NCBI RefSeq assembly: GCF_021347895.1 | Contig: NC_067123.1 | Location: 2,248,149-2,312,148 of the forward strand | Direction of reading: 5' to 3' | Length of the DNA: 64,000 nucleotides | From: Acanthochromis polyacanthus | Lineage: Eukaryota; Chordata; Actinopteri; Pomacentridae | Part shown: piece after piece, positions 11,776-39,284 of the stretch | How the letters are laid out: every line of letters begins with the position of its first letter | Position numbering within the stretch: the stretch's first letter is position 1 | Notes under the pieces: generated by a model | The model's database searches: none | Told to the model about the DNA's origin: nothing | The model's input: the letters and a program-made list of their open reading frames with translations, nothing else | Position numbers and translations under genes: made by a program

Positions 11776-14700
11776 ATGGATGTCCGCCATTACCTCTGGA
11801 TGATCTCCATGTAAGTTAACACTAACTTTAGGTTGTGTTTTTTACTCTGTTCTGCATACAATCATGAATTAATATGGTTCCTGTTTTATAGTTTATTGTT
11901 GTTAAACATCGACTTGAACTTTTTTGAGAGAAGTATTTAATTTGCCAGCGATAATGTCGTTGCAGAGTAACCTCCTGTGCAGGGTCAGGTCCAGGTTTTA
12001 ATGATGGTCCAGCCCTCGATCCCAGGTTCTACAACATGGACTGGATGCAGTCGATACCTGATGATACTCCACTATCTGCCATCTCCATTCCTGGAACACA
12101 TGAGAGCTTATCGCTGTACGGTGGACCTCTGGCTGTTTGTCATGTTTGGACTCTGGACAAGCAACTGAACGTGGGAATCCGTTATTTTGACGTGCACGCT
12201 GGGATTTGGTTGCATACCCAAAAAGACATTTACATTCGGGACAGTCACTGGATGTTCTATCAACACATCCAATTCGATGAAGTCCTCAGAGTCATTTTTA
12301 ACTTCTTAGATCGCCACAGTGATGAGACTGTGCTTCTGAAGGTCACATTTCATGGGTTTTACCAGGAGAAAATCAAACAGCTGATGAAGAAGTTAACTGA
12401 CAAGTTTCAAAGTAGAATGTGGACCAAGCTGTCGGTACCAAGCATGCAGCAGGCAAGAGGCAAGGTCGTGTTCCTTCAGAGTGAATCCTTTCAAACTGGA
12501 GCAGAAAACCATCCATCTTACTTCTTTGAAAATAATAAGCTGATGAATGTAGAAGGAAAAATACAGCGCATCAGGCCTCACCTCTGTGGTCATCACTTTG
12601 TTCTGACTGAGACGCCAGCATCAGCTCTGAGAAGCCCAAAAGTGTTGGCAAGAACAGTCAACAAGCAGCTTAGCAGCCTGGTGGTGCTACACGAGAAAAG
12701 CTCCTTAAACCGAGGCTGTTTAGGTGTTCTAAGCATGAGCTTCCCCAGCGCTGATCTCATTAAAAACATCATTCAGATCCAACACTGCCACTGTGGTGCA
12801 CCTGCAGGAGACGGACACGATGGGAAGATCCAACAAACCACAGCTGAGCCAAAGAAGAACACAGAACCAGCAGCATCTGGGGAGGATTCAGAACCGAAAA
12901 CAGAACCAGAACCAGCAGCATCTGGGGAGGATTCAGAACCAGCACCTGAACCACAACCACCAACATCTGGGGATGATTCAGAACCAGCACCTGAACCAGA
13001 ACCACCATCATCTGGGGAGGATTCAGAACCTGCACCTGAACCAGAACCACCAGCATCTGGGGAGGATTCAGAACCTTCACCAGAACCAGAACCACCAACA
13101 TCTGGGGAGGATTCAGAACCTTCACCAGAACCAGAACCACCAACATCTGGGGAGGATTCAGAACCTTCACCAGAACCAGAACCACCAACATCTGGGGAGG
13201 ATTCAGAACCAGCACCTGAACCAGAACCACCAACATCTGGGGGGGATTCAGAACCAGCACCAGAACCAGAACCACCAACATCTGGGGAGGATTCAGAACC
13301 AGGACCTTCACCAGAACCAGAACCACCAACATCTGGGGATGATTCAGAACCAGCACCTGAACCAGAACCACCATCATCTGGGGAGGATTCAGAACCTCCA
13401 CCTGAACCAGCACCTGAACCAGAACCACCAACGTCTGGGGATGATTCAGAACCAGCACCTGAACCAGAACCACCAACTTCTGGGGAGGATTCAGAACCTT
13501 CACCTGAACCAGAAACACCATCATCTGGGGATGATTCAGAACCAGCACCTGAACCAGAACCACCATCATCTGGGGAGGATTCAGAACCAGCACCTGAACC
13601 AGAACCACCAACGTCTGGGGATGATTCAGAACCAGCACCTGAACCAGAACCACCAACTTCTGGGGAGGATTCAGAACCTGCACCTGACCCAGAACCTCCA
13701 ACATCTGGGGATGATTCAGAACCAGCACCTGAACCAGAACCACCATCATCTGGGGAGGATTCAGAACCTCCACCTGAACCTGCACCTGAACCAGAACCAC
13801 CAATGTCTGGGGATGATTCAGAACCAGCACCTGAACCAGAACCACCAACTTCTGGGGATGATTCAGAACCAGCACCTGAACCAGAACCACCAACTTCTGG
13901 GGAGGATTCAGAACCTGCACCTGAACCTGCACCTGAACCAGAACCACCATCATCTGGGGAGGATTCAGAACCTCCACCTGAACCTGCACCTGAACCAGAA
14001 CCACCAATGTCTGGGGATGATTCAGAACCAGCACCTGAACCAGAACCACCAACTTCTGGGGATGATTCAGAACCAGCACCTGAACCAGAACCACCAACAT
14101 CTGGGAATGATTCAGAACCTGGACCTGAACCAGAACCACCATCATCTGGGGAGGATTCAGAACCAGCACCTGAACCTGCACCTGAACCAGAACCACCATC
14201 ATCTGGGGAGGATTCAGAACCAGCACCTGAACCAGAACCACCATCATCTGGGGAGGATTCAGAACCAGCACCTGAACCTGCACCTGAACCAGAACCACCA
14301 ACGTCTGGGGAGGATTCAGAACCTGCACCTGAACCAGAACCTCCAACATCTGGGGATGATTCAGAACCAGCACCTGAACCAGAACCACCAACTTCTGGGG
14401 AGGATTCAGAACCTGCACCTGAACCAGAACCACCAACATCTGGGGAGGATTCAGAACATTCACCTGAACCAGAACCACCATCATCTGGGGAGGATTCAGA
14501 ACCAGCACCTGAACCAGAACCACCATCATCTGGGGAGGATTCAGAACCAGCACCTGAACCTGCACCTGAACCAGAACCACCAACATCTGGGGATGATTCA
14601 GAACCTTCACCTGAACCTGCACCTGAACCAGAACCACCAACATCTGGGGGGGATTCAGAACCTTCACCTGAACCAGAATCACCAACATCTGGGGAGGATT

Positions 14701-17700
14701 CAGAACCTGCACCTGAACCAGAACCACCAACATCTGGGGATGATTCAGAACCTTCACCTGAACCAGAACCACCAACATCTGGGGAGGATTCAGAACCTGC
14801 ACCTGAACCAAAACCACCAACATCTGGGGATGATTCAGAACCAGCACCTGAACCAGAACCACCAACATCTGGGGAGGATTCAGAACCTGCACCTGAACCA
14901 GAACCACCAACATCTGGGGAGGATTCAGAACCACCACCTGAACCAGAACCACCAACATCTGGGGGGGATTCAGAACCTTCACCTGAACCAGAACCACCAT
15001 CATCTGGGGAGGATTCAGAACCAGCACCTGAACCAGAACCACCAACATCTGGGGAGGATTCAGAACCTTCACCTGAACCAGAACCACCAACATCTGGGGA
15101 GGATTCAGAACCAGCACCTGAACCAGAACCACCATCATCTGGGGAGGATTCAGAACCAGCACCTGAACCTGCACCTGAACCAGAACCACCATCATCTGGG
15201 GAGGATTCAGAACCACCACCTGAACCAGAACCACCAACATCTGGGGGGGATTCAGAACCTTCACCTGAACCAGAACCACCATCATCTGGGGAGGATTCAG
15301 AACCAGCACCTGAACCAGAACCACCATCATCTGGGGAGGATTCAGAACCAGCACCTGAACCTGCACCTGAACCAGAACCTCCAACATCTGGGGATGATTC
15401 AGAACCAGCACCTGAACCAGAACCACCAACTTCTGGGGAGGATTCAGAACCTGCACCTGAACCAGAACCACCAACATCTGGGGATGATTCAGAACATTCA
15501 CCTGAACCAGAACCACCATCATCTGGGGAGGATTCAGAACCAGCACCTGAACCAGAACCACCATCATCTGGGGAGGATTCAGAACCAGCACCTGAACCTG
15601 CACCTGAACCAGAACCACCAACATCTGGGGATGATTCAGAACCTTCACCTGAACCTGCACCTGAACCAGAACCACCAACATCTGGGGGGGATTCAGAACC
15701 TTCACCTGAACCAGAACCACCAACATCTGGGGAGGATTCAGAACCTGCACCTGAACCAGAACCACCAACATCTGGGGATGATTCAGAACCTTCACCTGAA
15801 CCAGAACCACCAACATCTGGGGAGGATTCAGAACCTGCACCTGAACCAAAACCACCAACATCTGGGGATGATTCAGAACCAGCACCTGAACCAGAACCAC
15901 CAACATCTGGGGAGGATTCAGAACCTGCACCTGAACCAGAACCACCAACATCTGGGGAGGATTCAGAACCACCACCTGAACCAGAACCACCAACATCTGG
16001 GGGGGATTCAGAACCTTCACCTGAACCAGAACCACCATCATCTGGGGAGGATTCAGAACCAGCACCTGAACCAGAACCACCAACATCTGGGGAGGATTCA
16101 GAACCTTCACCTGAACCAGAACCACCAACATCTGGGGAGGATTCAGAACCAGCACCTGAACCTTCACCTGAACCAGAACCACCATCATCTGGGGAGGATT
16201 CAGAACCTGCACCTGAACCAGAACCACCATCATCTCGGGAGGATTCAGAACCAGCACCTGAACCAGAACCACCAACATCTGGGGAGGATTCAGAACCTTC
16301 ACCTGAACCAGAACCACCAACATCTGGGGAGGATTCAGAACCTTCACCAGAACCAGAACCACCAACATCTGGGGAGGATTCAGAACCAGCACCTGAACCA
16401 GAACCCCCAACATCTGGGGAGGATTCAGAACCAGGACCTGAACCAGAACCACCAACATCTGGGGAGGATTCAGAACCAGCACCTGAACCAGAACCACCAA
16501 CATCTGGGGAGGATTCAGAACCAGCACCTGAACCTGCACCTGAACCAGAACCACCATCATCTGGGGAGGATTCAGAACCTTCACCAGAACCAGAACCACC
16601 AACATCTGGGGAGGATTCAGAACCAGCACCTGAACCAGAACCACCAACATCTGGGGAGGATTCAGAACCTGCACCTGAACCAGAACCACCAACATCTGGG
16701 GAGGATTCAGAACCTTCACCAGAACCAGAACCACCAACATCTGGGGAGGATTCAGAACCAGCACCTGAACCAGAACCACCAACATCTGGGGAGGATTCAG
16801 AACCTGCACCTGAACCAGAACCACCAACATCTGGGGAGGATTCAGAACCTTCACCTTTACCAGAACCACCAACATCTGGGGAGGATTCAGAACCAGCACC
16901 TGAACCAGAACCACCAACATCTGGGGATGATTCAGAACCAGCACCTGAACCAGAACCACCAACATCTGGGGAGGATTCAGAACCTTCACCTTTACCAGAA
17001 CCACCAACATCTGGGGAGGATTCAGAACCAGCACCTGAACCAGAACCACCAACATCTGGGGATGATTCAGAACCAGCACCTGAACCAGAACCACCAACAT
17101 CTGGGAATGATTCAGAACCTGCACCAGAACCAGAACCACCAACATCTGGGGAGGATTCAGAACCTTCACCTGAACCAGAACCACCAACATCTGGGGACGA
17201 TTCAGAACCAGCACCTGAACCAGAACCACCAACATCTGGGGAGGATTCAGAACCACCACCTGAACCAGAACCACCATCATCTGGGGAGGATTCAGAACCT
17301 TCACCTGAACCAGAACCACCAACATCTGGGGAGGATTCAGAACCAGCACCTGAACCAGAACCACCAACATCTGGGGAGGATTCAGAACCAGCACCTGAAC
17401 CAGAACCACCAACATCTGGGGAGGATTCAGAACCCGCACCTGAACCAGAACCACCAACATCTGGGGAGGATTCAGAACCTGCACCTTTACCAGAACCACC
17501 AACATCTGGGGATGATTCAGAACCAGCACCTGAACCAGAACCACCAACATCTGGGGAGGATTCAGAACCAGCACCTGAACCAGAACCACCAACATCTGGG
17601 GAGGATTCAGAACCTTCACCTGAGCCAGAACCACCAACATCTGAGGAGGATTCAGAACCTTCACCTGAACCAGAACCACCAACATCTGAGGAGGATTCAG

Positions 17701-19739
17701 AACCTGCACCTGAACCAGAACCACCAACATCTGGGGAGGATTCAGAACCAGCACCTGAACCAGAACCACCAATATCTGGGGATGATTCAGAACCAGCACC
17801 TGAACCAGAACCACCAACATCTGGGGAGGATTCAGAACCTTCACCTGAACCAGAACCACCAACATCTGGGGAGGATTCAGAACCTTCACCTTTACCAGAA
17901 CCACCAATATCTGGGGAGGATTCAGAACCTGCACCTGAACCAGAACCACCAACATCTGGGGAGGATTCAGAACCTTCACCTTTACCAGAACCACCAATAT
18001 CTGGGGATGATTCAGAACCAGCACCTGAACCAGAACCACCAACATCTGGGGAGGATTCAGAACCTTCACCAGAACCAGAACCACCAACATCTGGGGAGGA
18101 TTCAGAACCAGCACCTGAACCAGAACCACCAACATCTGGGGGGGATTCCGAACCTTCACCAGAACCAGAACCACCAACATCTGGGGGGGATTCAGAACCT
18201 TCACCTTTACCAGAACCACCAATATCTGGGGATGATTCAGAACCAGCACCTGAACCAGAACCACCAACATCTGGGGAGGATTCAGAACCTGCACCTTTAC
18301 CAGAACCACCAACATCTGGGGATGATTCAGAACCAGCACCTGAACCAGAACCACCAACATCTGGGGGGGATTCAGAACCTTCACCTGAACCAGAACCACC
18401 AATATCTGGGGAGGATTCAGAACCAGCACCTGAACCAGAACCACCAATATCTGGGGAGGATTCAGAACCAGCACCTGAACCAGAACCACCAACATCTGGG
18501 GAGAATTCAGATCCTGCACCTGAACCAGAACCACCAATAACTGGGGAGGATTCAGAACCTTCACCTGAACCAGAACCACCAATATCTGGGGATGATTCAG
18601 AACCAGCACCTGAACCAGAACCACCAACATCTGGGGATGATTCAGAACCAGCACCTGAACCAGAACCACCAACATCTGGGAATGATTCAGAACCTGCACC
18701 AGAACCAGAACCACCAACATCTGGGGAGGATTCAGAACCTTCACCAGATCCAGAACCACCAACAACTGGGGAGAATTCAGAACCAGCACCTGAACCAGAA
18801 CCACCAATATCTGGGGATGATTCAGAACCAGCACCTGAACCAGAACCACCAACATCTGGGGAGGATTCAGAACCTTCACCAGATCCAGAACCACCAACAA
18901 CTGGGGAGAATTCAGAACCAGCACCTGAACCAGAACCACCAAAATCTGGGAAGGATTCAGAACCTGCACCTGAACCAGAACCACCATCATCTGGGGAGGA
19001 TTCAGAACCTTCACCTGAACCTGCACCTGAACCAGAACCACCAACATCTGGGGAGGATTCAGAACCTTCACCTTTACCAGAACCACCATCATCTGGGGGG
19101 GATTCAGAACCTGCACCTGAACCAGAACCACCATCATCTGGGGGGGATTCAGAACCTGCACCTGGACCAGAACCACCAACATCTGGGGAGGATTCAGAAC
19201 CAGCACCTGAACCAGAACCACCAACATCTGGGGAGGATTCAGAACCTGCACCTGAACCAGAACCAGAACCACCAACATCTGGGGAGGATTCAGAACCTTC
19301 ACCTTTACCAGAACCACCATCATCTGGGGGGGATTCAGAACCTTCACCTTTACCAGAACCACCATCATCTGGGGGGGATTCAGAACCAGCACCTGAACCA
19401 GAACCACCAACATCTGGGGAGGATTCAGAACCTTCACCTTTACCAGAACCACCATCATCTGGGGGGGATTCAGAACCAGCACCTGAACCAGAACCACCAA
19501 CATCTGTGTATCTCCTCAGCACACCTGCTCCTGAACCAGCGTCTGAACGTGACTCGAGCGTAACATCTCAGTCACTCTCCACACATAAAGACCGTGAGTC
19601 AGTAGATGTTCGACCTCAGCCGGTAAATCCTCCATCCACTGATCCTGAAGCACGTCCTGCTGTTCTCCCTGAAATCCTCCTTCAACCAGAACACAAACCA
19701 GGACCTCCGTGGAGGAAAAGGAACTGTCATCGAGGGTAG
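11776..19739 (+). CDS. PI-PLC X-domain protein with giant acidic Pro-rich repeat tail
   Basis: Two exons: 11776-11810 (ATG in a strong accATGG context; another in-frame ATG at 11761 follows a stop) and 11966-19739. The intron is GT-AG and frame is kept, giving about 2,602 residues. Residues about 27-230 form a PI-PLC X domain: SIPGTHESL contains the catalytic-type His57, followed by [10 protein letters not shown] and [11 protein letters not shown] (His106), the second His position. The family cleaves phosphatidylinositol or GPI-type lipids. Residues about 315-2525 are roughly 140 copies of a 15-residue unit like [16 protein letters not shown] 77-residue unique tail ends in RKRNCHRG. The N-terminus is only weakly hydrophobic, so secretion is uncertain. 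Oddities: FDVH stands where the bacterial enzyme has FDxR, and GTHE replaces GTHD. Fish have short intron-poor relatives without this tail. Catalysis is inferred, not shown. Confidence 0.88.
12871..19507 (+). repeat. 45-bp coding VNTR, about 140 units
   Basis: The unit gat-tca-gaa-cca-gca-cct is followed by gaaccagaaccaccaacatc and tggggag. A longer unit carries an extra 12 bp (an added Pro-Ala/Ser-Pro-Glu), and others have SPLPEPP in place of APEPEPP. The length is always a multiple of three, so the reading frame is open throughout. A block of about 1,038 bp is duplicated inside it: the rare variants encoding SEHSP (14454 and 15492) and EPKPP (14803 and 15841) recur at exactly that spacing. 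Confidence 0.98.
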
Positions 19740-21290
19740 ACAGAACAAGAAATCTCATTTTAAATAGATTACATGATCTTCTTTGATTGCAGTCTGATGT
19801 TTGGTCCTAAAACAGCAAGTCAAATTCAAGAGAATACAGCATTGTTTGGATGTTCTGTAATCTTAGTGCACAACACAGTGATCAAAATCAGTTCATTGAT
19901 CATGTTTCATATCTGATTTTCCATGTGACATGAAATATTTTGCCTTGAAGACCTCTTGGATCAGTGATCTGTAATGTTCTTGGTTAAAGTTCCTGTTAAA
20001 CATCTGGTGGAATGCTATCTGTGTCTGCTTTTTTTCTAAAGCTGTCCTGATTAATCGATCAGTTGAACTGTTAAATGAATCTCCATCTGGTTTGATAATC
20101 GATTAATAGCTTTAAAGCTTTTTTTTTTAAAGTAAAAAAAGTGTGGTTATTCCAGCAGGTGGAGCCTCTTCCTCTTTAATCCTGTAGAGACCGGAGGAGA
20201 CTCAGGCTGCAGTTCATGTTGAAGCAGAGAGCATTGTGGGAGTTTATCTAGCAGCTTTCTGGATATTTTGGACAGTTTAGACCAGTTTAAAGTTATTTTG
20301 GACACTTTTTCAGTAATTTGGACAATTTTAAAGTAATTATTGATACGTTATAAGTCCTTTTAGACTAATTTTGAGCAGTCTTGGACACTTTTTCAGTCAT
20401 TTTGGACAAGCTGTTGGGAAATTCAGGCAGGTTTTCAGTTAATTTTCATTTATTATTATTGATAATAATAGTAACAATCATGTGTGTGCCCTATAATGTA
20501 AAAATAATCAGCATTTAAAAAGTTTAAATGCTGCAAAATTTTGTTGTATTATTTATATCATAATTGTTTTAATTTATATTTTATTATTAAATATAACAAA
20601 AATAATACAATAATAAAAATAATAATAACTATTATTATTTATTTATTTAATTAGATGGTATATTTTAATAATCATAATATTAATTATAATATATTATTAA
20701 TAATAATAATTCTTCTTCTTAATAATAATAATAATTGTTATTATCAAATAATAATAATAATTATTATATATCTGGTCAGTTCCTTTTTGATAAACAATAA
20801 TAATAATTTTATTAATATTGTTATTTTATCATTAATAAAATATTATAAAATTAATTAATAAATTATAATTATTGAATTATATGACACTATTTTTTAAAAT
20901 TACAATAATAATTGTATTTGATTTTTTAAATATTTATCTAATTTTCAACATACCAGTATTTTTGCAGTTTCTTTTTAAATTTTGAAATGTTTATTGATTT
21001 TACATTTTACCCAAACAGCAGGTAAAATAATGCAGCTACATAAACATAAATACTTCCATAATTGGCAGTACTTTTTCTTTGCACAACCTGGCTGAGCAAC
21101 AAATAAACAGATTTAAAAATAAAACAAACCCTTTTTATTAATCTCCTAATAAACTCTCATCATCCGTGGGGTCGACTGGGAGCTTTTATTTTTTATCTTG
21201 TAGTTTTTGCTGTTTTTTCCGGCTGTTTGCTTCCTGGTACGTCTCCGCCTCGGGTTCAGGTGTGTCGGTGGCGTCACCTCGGACCGGAAT
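19740..21290. other. intergenic, AT-rich, no gene seen
   Basis: 3' flank of the PI-PLC gene and 5' flank of zc3h12a. It contains a short tract of tttggac/agtaatttggac degenerate repeats (20265-20420) and (ATT/AAT)n-type low complexity (20440-20900). The small open stretch at 20655-20858 is a product of the low complexity. Confidence 0.7.
20440..20900. repeat. AT-rich simple-sequence tract
   Basis: Almost pure A/T with runs of aataataat, attattatt and ttaataata. It is self-complementary at many scales. Confidence 0.9.
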
Positions 21291-21294
21291 CCAA

Positions 21295-21413
21295 CACGTG
21301 ACTGCAATCTGGCGCTTCCCCGGCTCTGCTGAGTCAAGAAGAGGAAAATCCGACTTCCTCCATCAGTCAGACACGAAGAGACGCAGAGACCGGAGCGGAG
21401 GTTCAGCGCTCAG
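21295..21413 (+). promoter_or_regulatory. zc3h12a: zc3h12a promoter-proximal region and noncoding exon 1
   Basis: A CpG-richer stretch in otherwise AT-rich DNA. It contains an E-box CACGTG (21295-21300) and ends at a strong splice donor, cag|gtgagt, at 21413/21414. There is no ATG in the last 100 bases before the donor, so this is read as a 5'UTR exon joined to the acceptor at 24245. The transcription start is not determined. Confidence 0.55.
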
Positions 21414-24245
21414 GTGAGTCTGGTTCTGTTCGGCTCCGTTCGGTTCTGTTCGGCTCCGTTCGGCTCTGGTCGGTTTGAGGCTGAAACTGTGAATCCAGAA
21501 AGCGAGGATTTGAGTTTCGCTGATGTTTCTGCAGCTCCAGACTTTCATGTTTCCTCTTTTTCGCCGATATCAACTCGCTTCTTTTAGTTTCTAAAAAACA
21601 AACCGGGGGGATTTTAAAGTTCAGCAGCAGAAAAACTTTATTTCCACGCAGAATTAAGTTTATTTTGCCGTTTATTCCCTGAAATGTGAGAATCAGCCGC
21701 TTTTCTCTGTTCTGTATCAGACTATGAAGTGTAGTTTTCTCTTATTTTCAGCCTTTTAACTGCAGGAAACAGCGATTAAAAGGGATTTTATGACATTTTA
21801 TTGACATAAATTGGCTTATTTAATTATAAATAATGATTCTGTGTTGGACATTCTCATTTGTAACTGTGAAAATGATAGATAGTGGATAGAAATGTGACCC
21901 CAGCAACACATTTTAGCTGCCACAGTACAGTTTTTGTGATTTTCTGGAGCCTTTTTCACTTCTTTTACTAACTGGTTTCCTGTTAGTGATAAATTACCAG
22001 ATGAATTCAGAGTTTCAGGATCATTTTACTGTGTCTTCCAGAAGCACCAGACTTTTCTAGTCAGTAACTTAAAGAGAAAATCTCTATTTATTAACATGTT
22101 TGTGTCATTTTTAAGCTAAACTTCCAACTCCAGGTTCTGTTCAGGCTCCTAATGTGAATATTTGCTGCTTTTCTTCATTTTATTTACCTCCTGCTACACA
22201 GAAAAGTCCTGCAGAAAATCCCAAAAACTGTGATTCTGCAGCTAAAATGTGCTGCTGGTGTCATTTCTATAGTTTAACCATTAAATCATCATCATGGATG
22301 CACTAATGTGGCAGCAGTGTTCAAATATTGGACCGAAAAACAGAACGAAACTCAAATAACTGCATTTTATTCTCATATAAAGTGAAGAAAAACAGCAAAT
22401 ATTCACACTAGGAGCCTGAACAGAAGCTGGAGTTGGAAGTCTTCGTTAAAAATGACCTAGAAATGTTAATAAATACAGATGTTCTCTTTACGTTATTGAC
22501 TAGAAAAGTTGCAGAATGAAAAAGTCCAGTATTTCAGAGCAGGAACTTCAATTTAAAACATTACCAAAAGAGAAATAAATAACATGTTGGAGTGATTTCA
22601 ACAGCAGCTTGAGTTTCAGACTCCTGATGTAAATATTTGCTGCTTTTACTCGCCTTACATGAGAATAAAATGCAGTTCTCTGCTGCTGGTGTCGCACTTT
22701 TGAGGCAAAAAACTGCAATTTATTCTCGTATAAAGTGAAGAAAAGCAGCAAATCTCCACATGAGAAGCCAGTGCTTTGTTTCTCCTCGTGCAGGTTTGCT
22801 GCTGTTCTTCACCTGAAATGATGATAAATCTGATTTAATTGAATTTTTATGTTTTTGACATTCTTTTAAAAGTAGAGAACTGAGAGGAGACATGAAGAAG
22901 CAGAACAGTCCCTCTGCTGCAGCTCTCATGTCTGGAAGGGACATAAAACCGGTTCTTTAACACTAAAACACTAAAATCATTGATCAATTAATCAATTAAC
23001 AGGAAACCAGTTAGTAAAAGAAGTAAAGCCAACATTTAAAAATGCTCCTGTGATTCTGCAGCTACAATGTGCTGCTGGTGTCACATTTCTATCCACTGTC
23101 TGTCATTTTTACAGCTGCATAAATGAAAAATAAGTGAATTAATAACATGTTTAGGTCATTTTTAGCTGACATTCAAGCTCCTAATGTGAATATTTGCTGC
23201 TTTTCTTCACCTGCAGTGATGATAAATCTGATTTATTTGAGTTTTTAAGTGTTTTTGAGATGCTATATAGTGAACTTTTTACATTTGCTGAGCTCATCAT
23301 ACGTTTTTAAAAGCTGGAAGATAAACGTAGACGAGGAAAAAGTCCAACATTTCAGAGCAGGAACTTCAGTTTATGAAGTTATTAGAGGAGGAAGTGAAGA
23401 ATTAAAGACATGTTTGTTTAATGGAAACTTCCAACTCTCGGCTTTGTTTTGGCTCCTTATCTGACAATTTGCTGTTTTTCTTCACTTTATATGACAATAA
23501 ATTACAATTATTTGAGTTTTTTTCTACTTTTCAGCCAAATATTTGAACACTGCTGCCACATTAGTGCATCTATGATGATGATTTAATGGTTAAACTATAG
23601 AAATGTGACACCAGCAGCACATTTTAGCTGCAGAATCAGTTTTTATGATTTTCTGAAGCATTTTTAAATGTTGGTTTGCTACTTTTACCTCCTAGGTTTC
23701 TGTTAATTGATTCATCAGTAGATGAATGCGGTATAGGGGTTAAAGGACCTGTTTCTGTGTCCGGCTCTTGCAGACATGAGCTCTGCAGCGGACTGACTTT
23801 TCTGGTTCATGTCTCCTCTCAGTTCTCTGTTTGACAATAATGTCAAATATTTGCCTCAAAAACATGTAAAAACTCAAATCAGTTTTATCATCACTTCAGG
23901 TGAAGAAAAGCATCAAATCTCCACATGAGGAACTCCTAGTGTGAATATTTGCTGTTTTTCTTCACTTTATATGAGAATAAAATGCAGTTATTTGAGTTTC
24001 GTTCTGTTTTTCGGTCCAATATTTGAACACTGCTGCCACATTAGTGCATCCATGATGATGATTTAATGGTTAAACTATAGAAATGTGACACCAGCAGCAC
24101 ATTTTAGCTGCAGAATCACAGTTTTTGTGATTTTCTGAACCGTTGGTTTGCTACTTTTACCTCCTAAGTTTCTGTTAATTGATTAATTGATCGCTGATTG
24201 CAGTATTTCAGGCTTACAGAGTCGTTTTTTTTATGTCTCTTCCAG
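21414..24245. repeat. zc3h12a intron 1: cluster of inverted and direct repeat blocks
   Basis: Blocks sharing gtgaatatttgctg, ccagcagcacattttagctg and tgatgatgatttaatgg occur at least five times in both orientations. The clearest pairs are 22203-22435 against 23925-24143 (inverted) and 22052-22186 against 22378-22511 (inverted). Partial direct copies lie at about 21900-22140, 22970-23230 and 23440-23640. No transposon ends were recognised. Confidence 0.75.
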
Positions 24246-24247
24246 TC

Positions 24248-24273
24248 ATGAGCTCTGCAGCTGCTGGGTGGAG

Positions 24274-24277
<4 letters not shown>
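24248..24277 (+). CDS. 9-codon uORF overlapping the zc3h12a start
   Basis: The first ATG after the exon 2 acceptor (24245) opens a short frame, MSSAAAGWR. Its TGA stop (24275-24277) overlaps the main ATG (24274-24276) as ATGA. Such an arrangement can force leaky scanning or reinitiation. Function is inferred from arrangement alone. Confidence 0.5.

Positions 24278-39284
<15,007 letters not shown>

Noticed and set aside
12769..19522. Two giant antisense open frames and a second sense frame over the VNTR
   Set aside because: They exist only because a stop-free 45-bp unit is repeated; they have no non-repeat domain. Kept as a finding, not as genes.
21295..21413. NF-kB sites in the zc3h12a promoter
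   Set aside because: Candidate runs (ggaaaatcc, gcttcccc) miss the consensus at key positions.
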